44,883 bases of DNA from a virus. Position numbers and translations under genes: made by a program. Positions 30,763-39,452 of this stretch are shown here, one piece after another. The notes under the pieces are model-generated. The model searched no databases. It saw nothing but the letters and a program-made list of their open reading frames with translations, and was not told the origin of the DNA. The stretch covers positions 1-44,883 of the IMG/VR virus record IMGVR_UViG_3300042691_012537. The stretch is one strand, 5' to 3'. The stretch's first letter is position 1. Each line of letters begins with the position of its first letter.

Positions 30763-31757
30763 TACTTGGTTTGACGGCTACGGATCATGGCCAAAATGTC
30801 TTGTGCATTTTGTGTTGCCTTGGGTGCTGCAATCGGTGCAGCGGCTGCTTCAGCGGCGTCTTCTTCCCATGGTGCTGCTTCTGCTGCCGGAGCAGGAGTT
30901 GCTGTACGTGCCACAGGTGCAGGTGCTGCTGGTGCTGCGGCTTCGTCTGTGCTGCCGCCTTGAGGAGCGCCAACTCCGGCTGGGCGGAAGTACTGACCCC
31001 AACGCTCTGTGTCGTAAGGCTGACCATCTACTGATGCTTCAAACATCTCTTTGATCACTTTGAGTTCAACATCGCCTGGCTTCTTGGGCAGGAACGTACT
31101 CAAATCAAACAAGCCATGTTTTTCGACAGCGGCTTGCTCGTCTTCAGTGAGTGCTGACTCTTTACGTGCCCACTTGCTTCCGTTGTAGTCAGCGAAACCG
31201 CCCTTGCTGCCTTTGCTGATGCGGAAGTCCAAGCCACGCAGATAATCTGTGGGCAGTTCTTCCAGTTCAGGATCCATCAACGCACCTTTGATGGTGGTAA
31301 AGATCTGAGGACCAATAATGAACTTACGGATTGGGTTTTCAGGAGTTGTATCATCGCTGAGTGGATTCTCGCGAACAAAACCTTGGAAGATGTAGCTACG
31401 CTTCTTCCAGTATTTGCGACCCATGTCTTCAAGGCTCTTGTCCTTGAACCAGGTACGCACCTCTGTCAAGATAGGGCAGGTCTCGCCCCACATTTCCACG
31501 CAAGGTACTTGAACCATAACTTGCTTGGAGTCCATTTCGCCTTTGACGCCGTTGAAGGGTAGACGAATCATTGCTCGTTCTTGCCAGAAGAAAGTGTTCT
31601 TAGGATTGCCATCTGGGAGGAAGCGCAGTGTGGCGCTTTGGCCTTCTTCCATATTCCAGTGTGGGTAGATTGATCGGTCACCGCCTCCGGTGCTACCTTC
31701 TTTGCCTTTGTTTTCTGCTGCCTGTAAACGTGCGCGGATTTCTGCTAATGATGCCAT
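30762..31757 (-). CDS. 32: Single-stranded DNA-binding protein, T4 gp32 type
   Basis: 331 residues (T4 gp32 is 301). A short N-terminal basic/helical segment (L-A-E-I-R-A-R-L-Q) serves cooperativity. The OB core contains S-I-Y-P-H-W-N, a V-P-C-V-E-M-W-G-E-T-C motif that keeps two cysteines of the zinc site, and W-F-K-D-K. A long Ala/Pro linker and an acidic patch (W-E-E-D-A-A-E) precede the C-terminal helix, the usual docking tail for partner proteins. It coats ssDNA at the fork and in recombination. AAAGG ribosome site; it heads the minus-strand operon to uvsY. Confidence 0.93.
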   Translation of the reverse strand: MASLAEIRARLQAAENKGKEGSTGGGDRSIYPHWNMEEGQSATLRFLPDGNPKNTFFWQERAMIRLPFNGVKGEMDSKQVMVQVPCVEMWGETCPILTEVRTWFKDKSLEDMGRKYWKKRSYIFQGFVRENPLSDDTTPENPIRKFIIGPQIFTTIKGALMDPELEELPTDYLRGLDFRISKGSKGGFADYNGSKWARKESALTEDEQAAVEKHGLFDLSTFLPKKPGDVELKVIKEMFEASVDGQPYDTERWGQYFRPAGVGAPQGGSTDEAAAPAAPAPVARTATPAPAAEAAPWEEDAAEAAAAPIAAPKATQNAQDILAMIRSRQTK

Positions 31758-31905
31758 AGTATTTTACCTTTCTAAAGTTGCCTATGTTATATGCCTATCT
31801 AATAATTTAGATGTTTAGTTGCCTGTGCATACAAGTTGTATTGTACGCGAATGTATTTAGTATCACAATACAAAAGGCAAAGTTTTTTGTTCAATAAGTA
31901 CTGTG
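31758..31905. other. Divergent control region between gp32 and the 31906 gene
   Basis: 148 bases of AT-rich sequence without a gene. On the minus strand a long leader ends in AGAAAGG before gp32; TATAAC-like boxes occur without a proper -35. On the plus strand AATAAGTA (31893-31900) lies 5 bases before the ATG at 31906. No repeated operator is certain. Confidence 0.5.
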
Positions 31906-33246
31906 ATGGACAACAATCCTTTTTATGTCTACGACACGCATGACTGTGTGTGGACCAGCAATCCTGAATTTAAAAATTTAACCGAATGGTTTGTGTGGGA
32001 CCCGCATACCTGGTGGGAGTATGCCTATGCATTGTCGCAGGGTGTGGAGTTCTTCCCAAACGCAGAAATATATCGCGGCGTACGGCCACCTGGTCCAGGA
32101 GAGATTGACTTTGGCAACGACAAACGAAAAAAAGTTGCTATCTTGTTTTACGAACATGTTAGACGACATCTTGCATCTGGACAGGTATCTGACTCTGGTC
32201 CCATTGAGGACTACCCAAATGAGATTGTAAACACAGCATTGAACTGGGCTGACATTGTTATTACCTACAGTACAGAACCACTGCAAAATTGGTGGCCTCG
32301 TATCTACGGAGACATCAACTATGCGGTACACCATGACAAAATCAAATGTGTGTTTGCCAGCCACATGCCCTATACTGATCCGCCACCTGATCGTTTTTAT
32401 ACAGATCAATTGAGTTTCTTCAGCATGGTTGCCACAGCTAACCAATACAAAGATATAACCGAAGTCACTGTGCCATTTAGGAAATACATGTTTGATATCT
32501 TGATGGGTACAGTGAAGACCAGTCGTTTGTATTTGATGTATCGATTGCTAGAATCTGACTTCATGGATCAATGCTTGATCAATTTGCAGCCCAGCCCACA
32601 CGGCGACGATGTCAGCAGATTGCGAACTGTTGACCCGCAAGGCTTCAAAACACACGGACTTATTCAACGTTTTCAAAGTCCTGCACTGGCGGACCTAGAA
32701 GAACCTGTGATTGCCAAATTCAAAGAACAAACCAAAGATCTCGATGCAAGAGGACAATACAGTGTGAATCTTGTGCACCGTCCAGATTTTGGTGTGCCTG
32801 GGGACAATGTATCAATGAGTTGCATTGTGCCTTGGGGAGTGTATCAATCCAGCTGGTACAGTGTTGTTTGCGAGACTGCGGATTTTGGTAATGTAACTTT
32901 TTTGTCTGAAAAAACAGCCAAGTGTTTGTTTGCAAAACGTGTCTTTATTATGTTCGGGGGCCGTGGTCTTTTACGTAGGCTACGCAATCTAGGATTCCGC
33001 ACGTTTCACGGAGACATCATTGACGAAAGGTACGACGACGAGCCTGATAATTCCAAACGCTATGCCCTAGCCTGGCAACAAATAGTAAAACTACAGCACA
33101 CAGATGGACCTCGTCGGGTGTACGATCATTTCAAAGAAGTACTAGAGCACAACCATCAAATGATGTTGGCTTTGCCTAAACAACAACTCAAGAACATTCA
33201 ACAATTTATTCACGCTCCTTTTGCTCTAGAGCAAACAAAAATATAA
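31906..33246 (+). CDS. Large glycosyltransferase-like phage protein
   Basis: 446 residues from the ATG at 31906; a GTG just upstream is possible. The C-terminal third has F-L-S-E-K-T-A-K-C-L-F-A-K-R-V-F-I-M-F-G-G, resembling the donor-binding part of alpha-1,3-fucosyltransferases (GT10) and related phage proteins. It is followed by L-G-F-R-T-F and the I-I-D-E-R-Y-D box. The N-terminal part has no recognised motif and is rich in Trp and Tyr. A glycosyltransferase role is plausible but not proven. It diverges from gp32 and is followed by the oxygenase-like gene. Confidence 0.6.
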   Translation: MDNNPFYVYDTHDCVWTSNPEFKNLTEWFVWDPHTWWEYAYALSQGVEFFPNAEIYRGVRPPGPGEIDFGNDKRKKVAILFYEHVRRHLASGQVSDSGPIEDYPNEIVNTALNWADIVITYSTEPLQNWWPRIYGDINYAVHHDKIKCVFASHMPYTDPPPDRFYTDQLSFFSMVATANQYKDITEVTVPFRKYMFDILMGTVKTSRLYLMYRLLESDFMDQCLINLQPSPHGDDVSRLRTVDPQGFKTHGLIQRFQSPALADLEEPVIAKFKEQTKDLDARGQYSVNLVHRPDFGVPGDNVSMSCIVPWGVYQSSWYSVVCETADFGNVTFLSEKTAKCLFAKRVFIMFGGRGLLRRLRNLGFRTFHGDIIDERYDDEPDNSKRYALAWQQIVKLQHTDGPRRVYDHFKEVLEHNHQMMLALPKQQLKNIQQFIHAPFALEQTKI

Positions 33247-33264
33247 AAAACTCAGAGATTTATT

Positions 33265-33272
33265 AGTAAATA
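33265..33272 (+). promoter_or_regulatory. Late promoter-like box AGTAAATA
   Basis: AGTAAATA is followed by CCATT and the ATG at 33278. This is the same octamer and the same 5-base distance as before the ATG at 26979 on the other strand. Confidence 0.5.
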
Positions 33273-33277
33273 CCATT

Positions 33278-33817
33278 ATGACTATTCACCATATCTACGA
33301 TACTGCCTCTGAAGTCACCTCTGTTGCCAGCAACCTATGGAGTGTAAAAGACTGCTTTGCTGAAGACACATTTCAACAGTTGGCTACCACACATTTGAAT
33401 CATGTGGATGCCTGGCACCGACACGCTGACTGCCTGGAGTATCGACTACAACTCACACCTGAGTCTCCTACGCTAAAACGACTGCAGGACATGGCTCCCA
33501 AAATTATGCCTGAGCTAGAAAAAATCACTGGGATCAAGCTAATGCCTGCAGAGTGTAAAATGTGGCTGGATTTGAGTAACTGGCATTGTCCTTATCACTC
33601 AGATGCTGAATTGCTGGTTGTAACTTATCAAGTGTACCTGTGGACACATGGCGATGTGCATGGCACTGAATTCACGCATAGTGATCCACGCACAAGGATT
33701 GATTTTGTGCCCAACACAGGCTATATCAATTTAAACACTGACTGCAAAGAACACCACGTAGACACTATCACAGGCACACGGTTAAGTGCTTGCTGGCAGT
33801 TCCGCGCCAAAGTGTAA
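33278..33817 (+). CDS. Fe(II)/2-oxoglutarate-dependent oxygenase-fold protein
   Basis: 179 residues. Y-H-S-D-A (H107, D109), E-H-H-V-D (H159/H160) and R168 give the facial triad and 2-oxoglutarate Arg with usual spacing. V-V-T-Y-Q-V-Y-L-W and G-T-E-F follow the first motif, and F-V-P-N-T-G-Y-I-N-L lies before the distal His. This is the clearest oxygenase of the three in the window. Substrate unknown; protein, peptide or nucleic-acid hydroxylation are all possible. Its last 36 bases overlap the 3' end of the convergent relative at 33782. Confidence 0.78.
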   Translation: MTIHHIYDTASEVTSVASNLWSVKDCFAEDTFQQLATTHLNHVDAWHRHADCLEYRLQLTPESPTLKRLQDMAPKIMPELEKITGIKLMPAECKMWLDLSNWHCPYHSDAELLVVTYQVYLWTHGDVHGTEFTHSDPRTRIDFVPNTGYINLNTDCKEHHVDTITGTRLSACWQFRAKV

Positions 33818-34363
33818 GTTCACTGTTTCACGCACCGAGTTAGGTGCAACTTCGTATGCCGTTCCAAAGAACGTTCTAGGTTGATTGATCATTAACCAAG
33901 CTTCGTTGGGGCGGTATTTTATTTTGACCAAATCTTCAGGCTGGAATTCAGAAATGTCTGCGTAGTCAGCAGGGTGCTCTGCGTTCACAGTCAGGTTGTT
34001 GCAAAACACACTGCTCATTTCAGGAGCAGGTTCTGTGCCCATGAACACCTGTATAAAACATTTGATGTCTGGATGCAATCTATGCATCATGATTTGACTG
34101 CCTGATAAATCAATGCTAGAGTAAATCACTTGCTGTTGTACAGCGTAGCCTGTTAGTTGTTTGATCTGAGCAGGTGCTTGTGCTAGTGCAGACTCTAATG
34201 TATTATTAGACCCCCAAGGTGTTAACAATCTGTTGGGATACTGTGTGGTCCATTTTTGTTCAGGGCTTCGATAACTGCGGCACACAGAATCAAAGTCCAA
34301 GAAAAAGTCTGGCAGGCGCCAGACTGTGGGAAGGATTTGTTGGGCATTACTAAAATTTAGCAT
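33782..34363 (-). CDS. Oxygenase-fold protein lacking the distal histidine
   Basis: 193 residues. H97-P-D99 and R178 match the 2-oxoglutarate oxygenase pattern (H-P-D-I-K-C-F-I-Q-V-F-M, then V-R-E-T-V-N-L-H-F). However, F-F-G occupies the place where the distal H-G is expected (about 165-167). It may be inactive, use another ligand, or bind a partner. It is encoded tail-to-tail with the intact enzyme at 33278. A TTTAAATA box lies 5 bases before the ATG. Confidence 0.6.
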   Translation of the reverse strand: MLNFSNAQQILPTVWRLPDFFLDFDSVCRSYRSPEQKWTTQYPNRLLTPWGSNNTLESALAQAPAQIKQLTGYAVQQQVIYSSIDLSGSQIMMHRLHPDIKCFIQVFMGTEPAPEMSSVFCNNLTVNAEHPADYADISEFQPEDLVKIKYRPNEAWLMINQPRTFFGTAYEVAPNSVRETVNLHFGAELPAST

Positions 34364-34368
34364 GCCTA

Positions 34369-34376
34369 TATTTAAA
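34369..34376 (-). promoter_or_regulatory. Late promoter-like box TTTAAATA
   Basis: TTTAAATA on the minus strand is followed by TAGGC and the ATG at 34363. It fills the short gap after the stop of the 915-aa gene. Confidence 0.45.
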
Positions 34377-37124
34377 TCACTTGATCATGGCTAGACTTTT
34401 TATTCTAGCCAGCAATGCATCATCAGACTTGCTTTCGTAGTATGCACCTGTAATCGCACCGTTGTAGTTGATAGGGTCATCATTGCCTTCTTCTAGACCT
34501 ACATTGCCCGGTTGTGCTCCGTTGGCTACACGCCATGCATCGTCAAATGATCGATATGTAGAGTCTTGACGGTCAATTGTTCTGTCAGAACCATCTTGCG
34601 TCCAGCCACCGGGCAACTTTGTCCAAGTTCTGCCTTTGGCGTCTTTGATTTGCGGTTTTATTTTAGGTGGTACATCCACTATGCCATTGAACTTTTGTAG
34701 TGTGTTCACATCAACGTTGCTCTTGATACCTTGAACACCTCCAGGTGCCGCAGGTGCTGCGGCTTGTGGAGCAGGTGCTGGGTTAGCTGCCGCGGGCTTT
34801 GCTACTGGTGTAATTTTCTTAGTCATGTCCAGAGTGCCGCCCTTTTTTACCGTGCCCGGACCCGCCTTTAGACCCGACTTTGCAACAGTCAGTGGTTTGC
34901 CAGTGTTTGGATCATATCCTTGCGGGGCAGCCGCAATTCTTGCTTGGGTGGCTGCATTAGGAACTACCGGAGCAGGTGCTGCCGCTGTAGCAGGTGCTGC
35001 CGCAGGTGCTGCCGCAGGTGCTGCCGCAGGTGCTGCCGCAGGTGCTGCCGCAGGTTTTGCAAACATACTTTTGACTTTGTTGACTGCATTGCCAATAACA
35101 CCTTCGTCAACTTCATCTTCGGGCTTGCCGTACAAGTATGTAACAGTTCCCATTGGACTGATAACGTGAGTAACATCATAACCTTCATCGTCAAACCGAG
35201 CCAGTAACTTTTTAGCACCAACAACTTCATAACGTTCAGGTTTATATTCGTGAACTAGTTCGTCACCGTCCATGATTCTCCAGATGTCGTTGCGTAGATA
35301 GTAGTGTTTGTCTCTACCGTCATCATCGCCTTCACCTATAACTGGAGCCATACCGCCTGCAACTGTGCCCATTTCATACATGCTACCACATTCGGCAAGA
35401 CCGTGTTCAGGACAGTATTCACCTTCTGTGGTCATGTTACATGAGCCCTCGCCTAACACAGCGGCAGCGTCAGTTTCAAATGTAGCCACAGGATCAGCTT
35501 CTCCTAGTGCACGAAAGCCCATGCCGCCTAGATCTTGATCTAAACGCTGTGACACCCACTCATAGGGATCGCCGTCACGAGCTTTGGCTACGCCATAGGG
35601 AATTTCTCCGCGATCGCTGTAGTAGTCAAACAGTGCTTCATACAAGTCACTGTCTAACTCGCCACCTTTGCGGAACTGATTTACTTCAAATTTGAAACGA
35701 TCTAAAATGTGACCAAGTGTTTCTCCTGCTTCGTCAAGTATTTGAGCTTCAGTTACAACGCCAGCAAGTTTTAGAATACGAGCAAAGTCTTCTGCTACAC
35801 TTTGTTGCGGAGCAGGTGCAGGGGCAGGTGCAGCAGCATCGGGTGCAGCAGCATCGGGTGCAGCAGCCATGGTATCTTCGGCGCCAGCAGGCGAAATGCC
35901 TTCAGTTTCAATACCCAACTCACGCAGTCTGTTCATGACTTCTGTATCGTTCCATGCATTAGCTCTAGGGTCACGTTGAGCTAGATCACCAAGACGATCA
36001 AACAACTCATCATCACCTATTAGATCATACAACTGTTCAGTGGCATTGGTAGCATCTGGGCCCACAATGAGTTCTTTGCCCATGAGCTCTTTTAATTTGG
36101 CAACTTGTTCAGGAGTTTCGGGCAAGCTCCACGTGCCTTCGACCAGTTGGTTCATCCAAGATTCAAAAATGTCTGCTTCTTTCATAGTATTTCCTTGTTG
36201 CTGTATTCGAGCCAATAACGGTAGTGCAGCTTCGATACGTGTGTCTAGAGTTTGTTCAATGAACATGGTCTTGATATCTTCTACCAAGCTTTCTTGTTCT
36301 TGAACATCCAGCGGGTGCCAGCTTTCAAAATAGGTTTTATAACCGCGGCTGTTGCCAAGATGTTTTATACTTTCTTGCAGCTTGGCATAGTAGTGTTGTG
36401 CTTGTTCAACAATTTGTTGAGTCACGCCTTCCATCACACGATGGCCAGCAGCACGATTAAAACGGCTCAGCACTTTCATTTCTGTGACTATTTCACAGAT
36501 ATGATTGCCGCGAACATCATAGGGCTTGCCACCTTGACGAACATGTTCAAGCATGGCCCGAGAACCTGACATATTTGTAAATGGTAGCTTGAAACGTTCG
36601 CCGTCGGCTGTTTCAATAAAAACGCTTTCAACATATCGGAATCGTGCGTCATTTTCGCCTAGGGTCCGATTGTGTTTGATCATGAGACGAGCCTCAGTGG
36701 GCTCGCCAGTGTAACTTATTTTACGTGTACCGTAGTAACCTTCAAACAAGCCTTCTTTGATGGCAGCAATGCCTGCTTGTACACGTTTGAGTTTGCCAAT
36801 GTCCATCAACGTACCGCTCCAGCGATTACGATTGGCAAGATCCATGAGTTGTTGCTGAAAGTCAAAAAATTCTGAACGATCATCTGTGTCTTCGATGGTT
36901 TTACCTAGGTTATCGCCGTACATGATATACATTTCGTTGTCGCTGCCTAGGACAACTACCATGGTGCCATAGTTTTTGCCTGAGCCAGAAACATAGTCAA
37001 AGCTGAATGTTTTGGCGTTTTCTGCGTCTGCAGGCCGGCCATCTTTGCCCAGCATTTCAGGGTGAAAATCGCGGGTGTCTAACAAGTCTGCTAGTTTTTG
37101 TTCAAGATTAAGTTCTGTGGTCAT
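34377..37124 (-). CDS. Large virion or prohead-associated protein with Ala/Pro repeats
   Basis: 915 residues. Residues 1-330 form a folded region with conserved-looking segments (E-G-Y-Y-G-T-R-K-I-S-Y, then R-V-M-E-G-V-T-Q-Q-I-V). Ala/Pro-rich linkers near 425-445, 690-720 and 765-790 separate further small domains. Several hydrophobic-x-Glu-Gly sites (V-L-G-E-G, V-I-G-E-G, V-D-E-G, L-E-E-G) resemble prohead-protease cleavage sites. C-P-E-H-G-L-A-E-C near 590 may bind metal. Related large proteins are encoded by T4-like cyanophages. A packaged or core role is inferred. A GCTAAATA late box precedes it; the terminase stop lies inside that box. Confidence 0.75.
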   Translation of the reverse strand: MTTELNLEQKLADLLDTRDFHPEMLGKDGRPADAENAKTFSFDYVSGSGKNYGTMVVVLGSDNEMYIMYGDNLGKTIEDTDDRSEFFDFQQQLMDLANRNRWSGTLMDIGKLKRVQAGIAAIKEGLFEGYYGTRKISYTGEPTEARLMIKHNRTLGENDARFRYVESVFIETADGERFKLPFTNMSGSRAMLEHVRQGGKPYDVRGNHICEIVTEMKVLSRFNRAAGHRVMEGVTQQIVEQAQHYYAKLQESIKHLGNSRGYKTYFESWHPLDVQEQESLVEDIKTMFIEQTLDTRIEAALPLLARIQQQGNTMKEADIFESWMNQLVEGTWSLPETPEQVAKLKELMGKELIVGPDATNATEQLYDLIGDDELFDRLGDLAQRDPRANAWNDTEVMNRLRELGIETEGISPAGAEDTMAAAPDAAAPDAAAPAPAPAPQQSVAEDFARILKLAGVVTEAQILDEAGETLGHILDRFKFEVNQFRKGGELDSDLYEALFDYYSDRGEIPYGVAKARDGDPYEWVSQRLDQDLGGMGFRALGEADPVATFETDAAAVLGEGSCNMTTEGEYCPEHGLAECGSMYEMGTVAGGMAPVIGEGDDDGRDKHYYLRNDIWRIMDGDELVHEYKPERYEVVGAKKLLARFDDEGYDVTHVISPMGTVTYLYGKPEDEVDEGVIGNAVNKVKSMFAKPAAAPAAAPAAAPAAAPAAAPATAAAPAPVVPNAATQARIAAAPQGYDPNTGKPLTVAKSGLKAGPGTVKKGGTLDMTKKITPVAKPAAANPAPAPQAAAPAAPGGVQGIKSNVDVNTLQKFNGIVDVPPKIKPQIKDAKGRTWTKLPGGWTQDGSDRTIDRQDSTYRSFDDAWRVANGAQPGNVGLEEGNDDPINYNGAITGAYYESKSDDALLARIKSLAMIK
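34972..35049. repeat. 12-base tandem repeat in the 915-aa gene
   Basis: gcaggtgctgcc occurs five times without a break at 34990-35049, and once more at 34972-34983. It encodes a P-A-A-A linker on the minus strand. Copy number is likely to vary by slippage. Confidence 0.9.
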
Positions 37125-37131
37125 AGCAGTG

Positions 37132-37139
37132 TATTTAGC
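37132..37139 (-). promoter_or_regulatory. T4-like late promoter box GCTAAATA
   Basis: GCTAAATA on the minus strand, identical to the box at 2857-2864, lies 7 bases before the ATG at 37124. It overlaps the stop codon of the terminase gene. Confidence 0.55.
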
Positions 37140-38718
37140 GCATCATAGCAATGAATGGCATAGGTTCAATGATGTTGTCCCCATGATCTTTAAGGTGTGA
37201 ATCCAGCTCTTGATGATAGGTCTGCAACAGCATCAGCATACGAGTGGCCAGCAGTGTACCCATTACCAAATCGTCTGTTTCGCCAGGTTTGGCTGCATAG
37301 CTGTTGCCTAGAGCCACAAAGTTTTTGAGTTCGCTGATCAAGGGTTTGCTGTACAGTTTCATGCGCCCTGACTCCACGAGAATTTTAAACTTGTTGCAGG
37401 CCACAATCTTGCTTTTGTTTGTGGTGGTGAATCCCTTGCGGATTCTACGGCCGTTTTGGCCTTGCACACTGTTGTCACTGAGAAAATAACCAGGAATGTT
37501 TTCTTCGCCGTATTCGTTGATGGAGATCAAGGCTGCTTCGCCCAGGGTGTTGTTTTCCACACTGTAGTAGATTTTTTTGTCGTCTCGTACCACTGCATGC
37601 AGTTCTTTCACAATGTCTACCATGATCTTGATCTGTGTGGGCACATCTGTTTTGTTGTGTCGCCATTCAGCCACTTGTTCCGTGGTATCTGCTTCAAACA
37701 CCTGTATGGCAGCAGGATCGCCGCCGGTGCCCAGGCTAGGGTCCAGGGCCACAATGTATATCTTGTCTGCTTGTATGGGACGATACCAGCGCACCTGTCC
37801 AGTTTTGCTTGTGGGTTCTACGCCTTCAAGATCCAGCAGTTTCAAGGGCGAAATCAAGGTCTCATCGTTGATAACGAATTCGCAGTCCATTTCTCGACGG
37901 AATCGTTCTTCTCCTAGTTGTGCCCGTTGTTCTTCGGCCCAGGTGTCATCACGATCTGGATGTTCTCGCCAGAATGCACGGAATGCACGGAATCCATTGA
38001 TGCCCAAGCCGTTGGGTCTAGGGTTACCGTACTCGTCTTCAATTTTGTTGGCGCCTTTCCAGATCAGGGCAAACTGATCTTCGTCTGAGTTGGGGGTGCT
38101 AGTAATAATAGCTTTACCACCTGTGCTGAGTGTGGGTGTGATAGAAGTCCAGAACTCTTTGGCAATGGTGGGTCGCACGAACGCAAATTCGTCTAGATAC
38201 AGCAAGGTAATCGACATACCTCGACCAGTGTTTTCAGTAGTAGTCTGACTTACAATACGTGATCCGTTGTCAAACTCCAGACTACCTTTGTTGTAGCTGG
38301 TAGCACCTGCACGGATATGATTGGGGCACAACTCATAAGCATATCTTATACGTTGCATAATTTCCTGTGCGCCTAGGTACTTGTGTGCTGCCACAAGAAT
38401 AGTAGCGTCGGGTACAAACATAGCATACCACAACAGGTAGCCGGCTGCTGATGTTGACTTACCGGTTTGTCGCGGCATCAGGGAAATTGAGAACCTGCTG
38501 TTGTGATAGTTTTCAATCAGTCGCTTTTGGTATTCAAACGACTGGTACAGCATCTTGCCACGTGTGGGGTGCTGAATGTAAAAAAAGTGATCCATGAAGT
38601 ACATGGGCCCAGTCACAGGGTCAGCACACTTCATGAATTCTTCAATTTCTTGTTGAGTATATGTTTCTCTACGATGCGGTGCTTTTACCAGTACTGTATC
38701 TAATCCAGGTTTTAACAT
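37135..38718 (-). CDS. 17: Large terminase subunit, T4 gp17 type
   Basis: 527 residues (T4 gp17 is 610). The ATPase has Walker A M-P-R-Q-T-G-K-S-T at 81-89 and Walker B L-L-Y-L-D-E at 172-177, with the coupling motif S-T-P-N near 207. The RNase H-fold nuclease begins V-A-L-D-P-S-L-G-T-G-G-D with D326 as the first catalytic Asp, and ends near E-T-D-D-L-V. It cuts concatemeric DNA and pumps it into the prohead. No small terminase gene is seen in the window. The 7-base overlap with the SGNH gene links it to the radical SAM/SGNH operon. Confidence 0.95.
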   Translation of the reverse strand: MLKPGLDTVLVKAPHRRETYTQQEIEEFMKCADPVTGPMYFMDHFFYIQHPTRGKMLYQSFEYQKRLIENYHNSRFSISLMPRQTGKSTSAAGYLLWYAMFVPDATILVAAHKYLGAQEIMQRIRYAYELCPNHIRAGATSYNKGSLEFDNGSRIVSQTTTENTGRGMSITLLYLDEFAFVRPTIAKEFWTSITPTLSTGGKAIITSTPNSDEDQFALIWKGANKIEDEYGNPRPNGLGINGFRAFRAFWREHPDRDDTWAEEQRAQLGEERFRREMDCEFVINDETLISPLKLLDLEGVEPTSKTGQVRWYRPIQADKIYIVALDPSLGTGGDPAAIQVFEADTTEQVAEWRHNKTDVPTQIKIMVDIVKELHAVVRDDKKIYYSVENNTLGEAALISINEYGEENIPGYFLSDNSVQGQNGRRIRKGFTTTNKSKIVACNKFKILVESGRMKLYSKPLISELKNFVALGNSYAAKPGETDDLVMGTLLATRMLMLLQTYHQELDSHLKDHGDNIIEPMPFIAMMR

Positions 38719-39452
38719 AATTTTTCTACATCCTTTGCAACTACCTGCGCAAATGCTCGATTATTTAACCTACCTGGATGCAATAAGTCACGACCTAAAT
38801 CTATCTGCTTTTCGTCCCTAATCAGTGTACAATAAGCATCAGGTGCATATACAATCAAAGGAATATTGTGTTGTAAACAAATGCTGCGAATTGCTTCACG
38901 ATTTTTTTCTGCGGCCAAGTTTAAATTTTCTTCATTTAGCAACAATTCTTTAATGTAAGTACCGGACCAATTTTTGTAATCGTATGCCCAATTTAACACT
39001 AAGGGAGCATGAGATTGCGACGAAATTATTTCTGTTCTATTGTATCTAGGCTCAAGGTACACTACAAACTTAGGTAATAGCTTTGGCACGTAATGTTTTG
39101 CAACTCTAAAACAAGTGTCCCCGGCGGCACCAGCAATTCCAAGGTTCCAACAATGCAATTTAATTTCTTGTGAAACAGCAGTAGTCCATCTGTCTTGTAC
39201 GTTAACTCCGGTTCCTTGTGTAAAACTGCAACCAATGGCCATCCAATTTGATCTAGAATCAAACTCGTCAACTCTAAACCCTTCACTGTTAAACGTATAC
39301 TCAATGTCAACGTCAACCCAGCCAAATAGATTCAACAGTCGCGCATGTTCTGTGTTGGCCAAGTGTTTGTTGTAGGCTTCTTCGGAGTCAGGACTCAACC
39401 ACTTGATTGTTGTACCTGCATGTTTGCTCCATTGATGTAGTGGCGCTGTCAT
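38712..39452 (-). CDS. SGNH/GDSL-type hydrolase
   Basis: 246 residues. A-I-G-C-S-F-T-Q-G near 72-80 is block I with the nucleophile S76. N-L-G-I-A-G-A-A-G-D near 103-112 is block II-like. D222-L-L-H225 is the D-x-x-H dyad. SGNH enzymes cleave acyl esters, commonly O-acetyl groups of capsule or O-antigen. There is no signal peptide, so it may act in the cytoplasm or on the virion. The start overlaps the radical SAM stop as ATGA, so the pair is co-translated. Confidence 0.85.
   Translation of the reverse strand: MTAPLHQWSKHAGTTIKWLSPDSEEAYNKHLANTEHARLLNLFGWVDVDIEYTFNSEGFRVDEFDSRSNWMAIGCSFTQGTGVNVQDRWTTAVSQEIKLHCWNLGIAGAAGDTCFRVAKHYVPKLLPKFVVYLEPRYNRTEIISSQSHAPLVLNWAYDYKNWSGTYIKELLLNEENLNLAAEKNREAIRSICLQHNIPLIVYAPDAYCTLIRDEKQIDLGRDLLHPGRLNNRAFAQVVAKDVEKLC

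Noticed and set aside
34972-35049. Possible CRISPR-like or origin iterons
   Set aside because: The 12-base units are adjacent without spacers, in frame, and encode a P-A-A-A linker, so they are coding low-complexity repeats.
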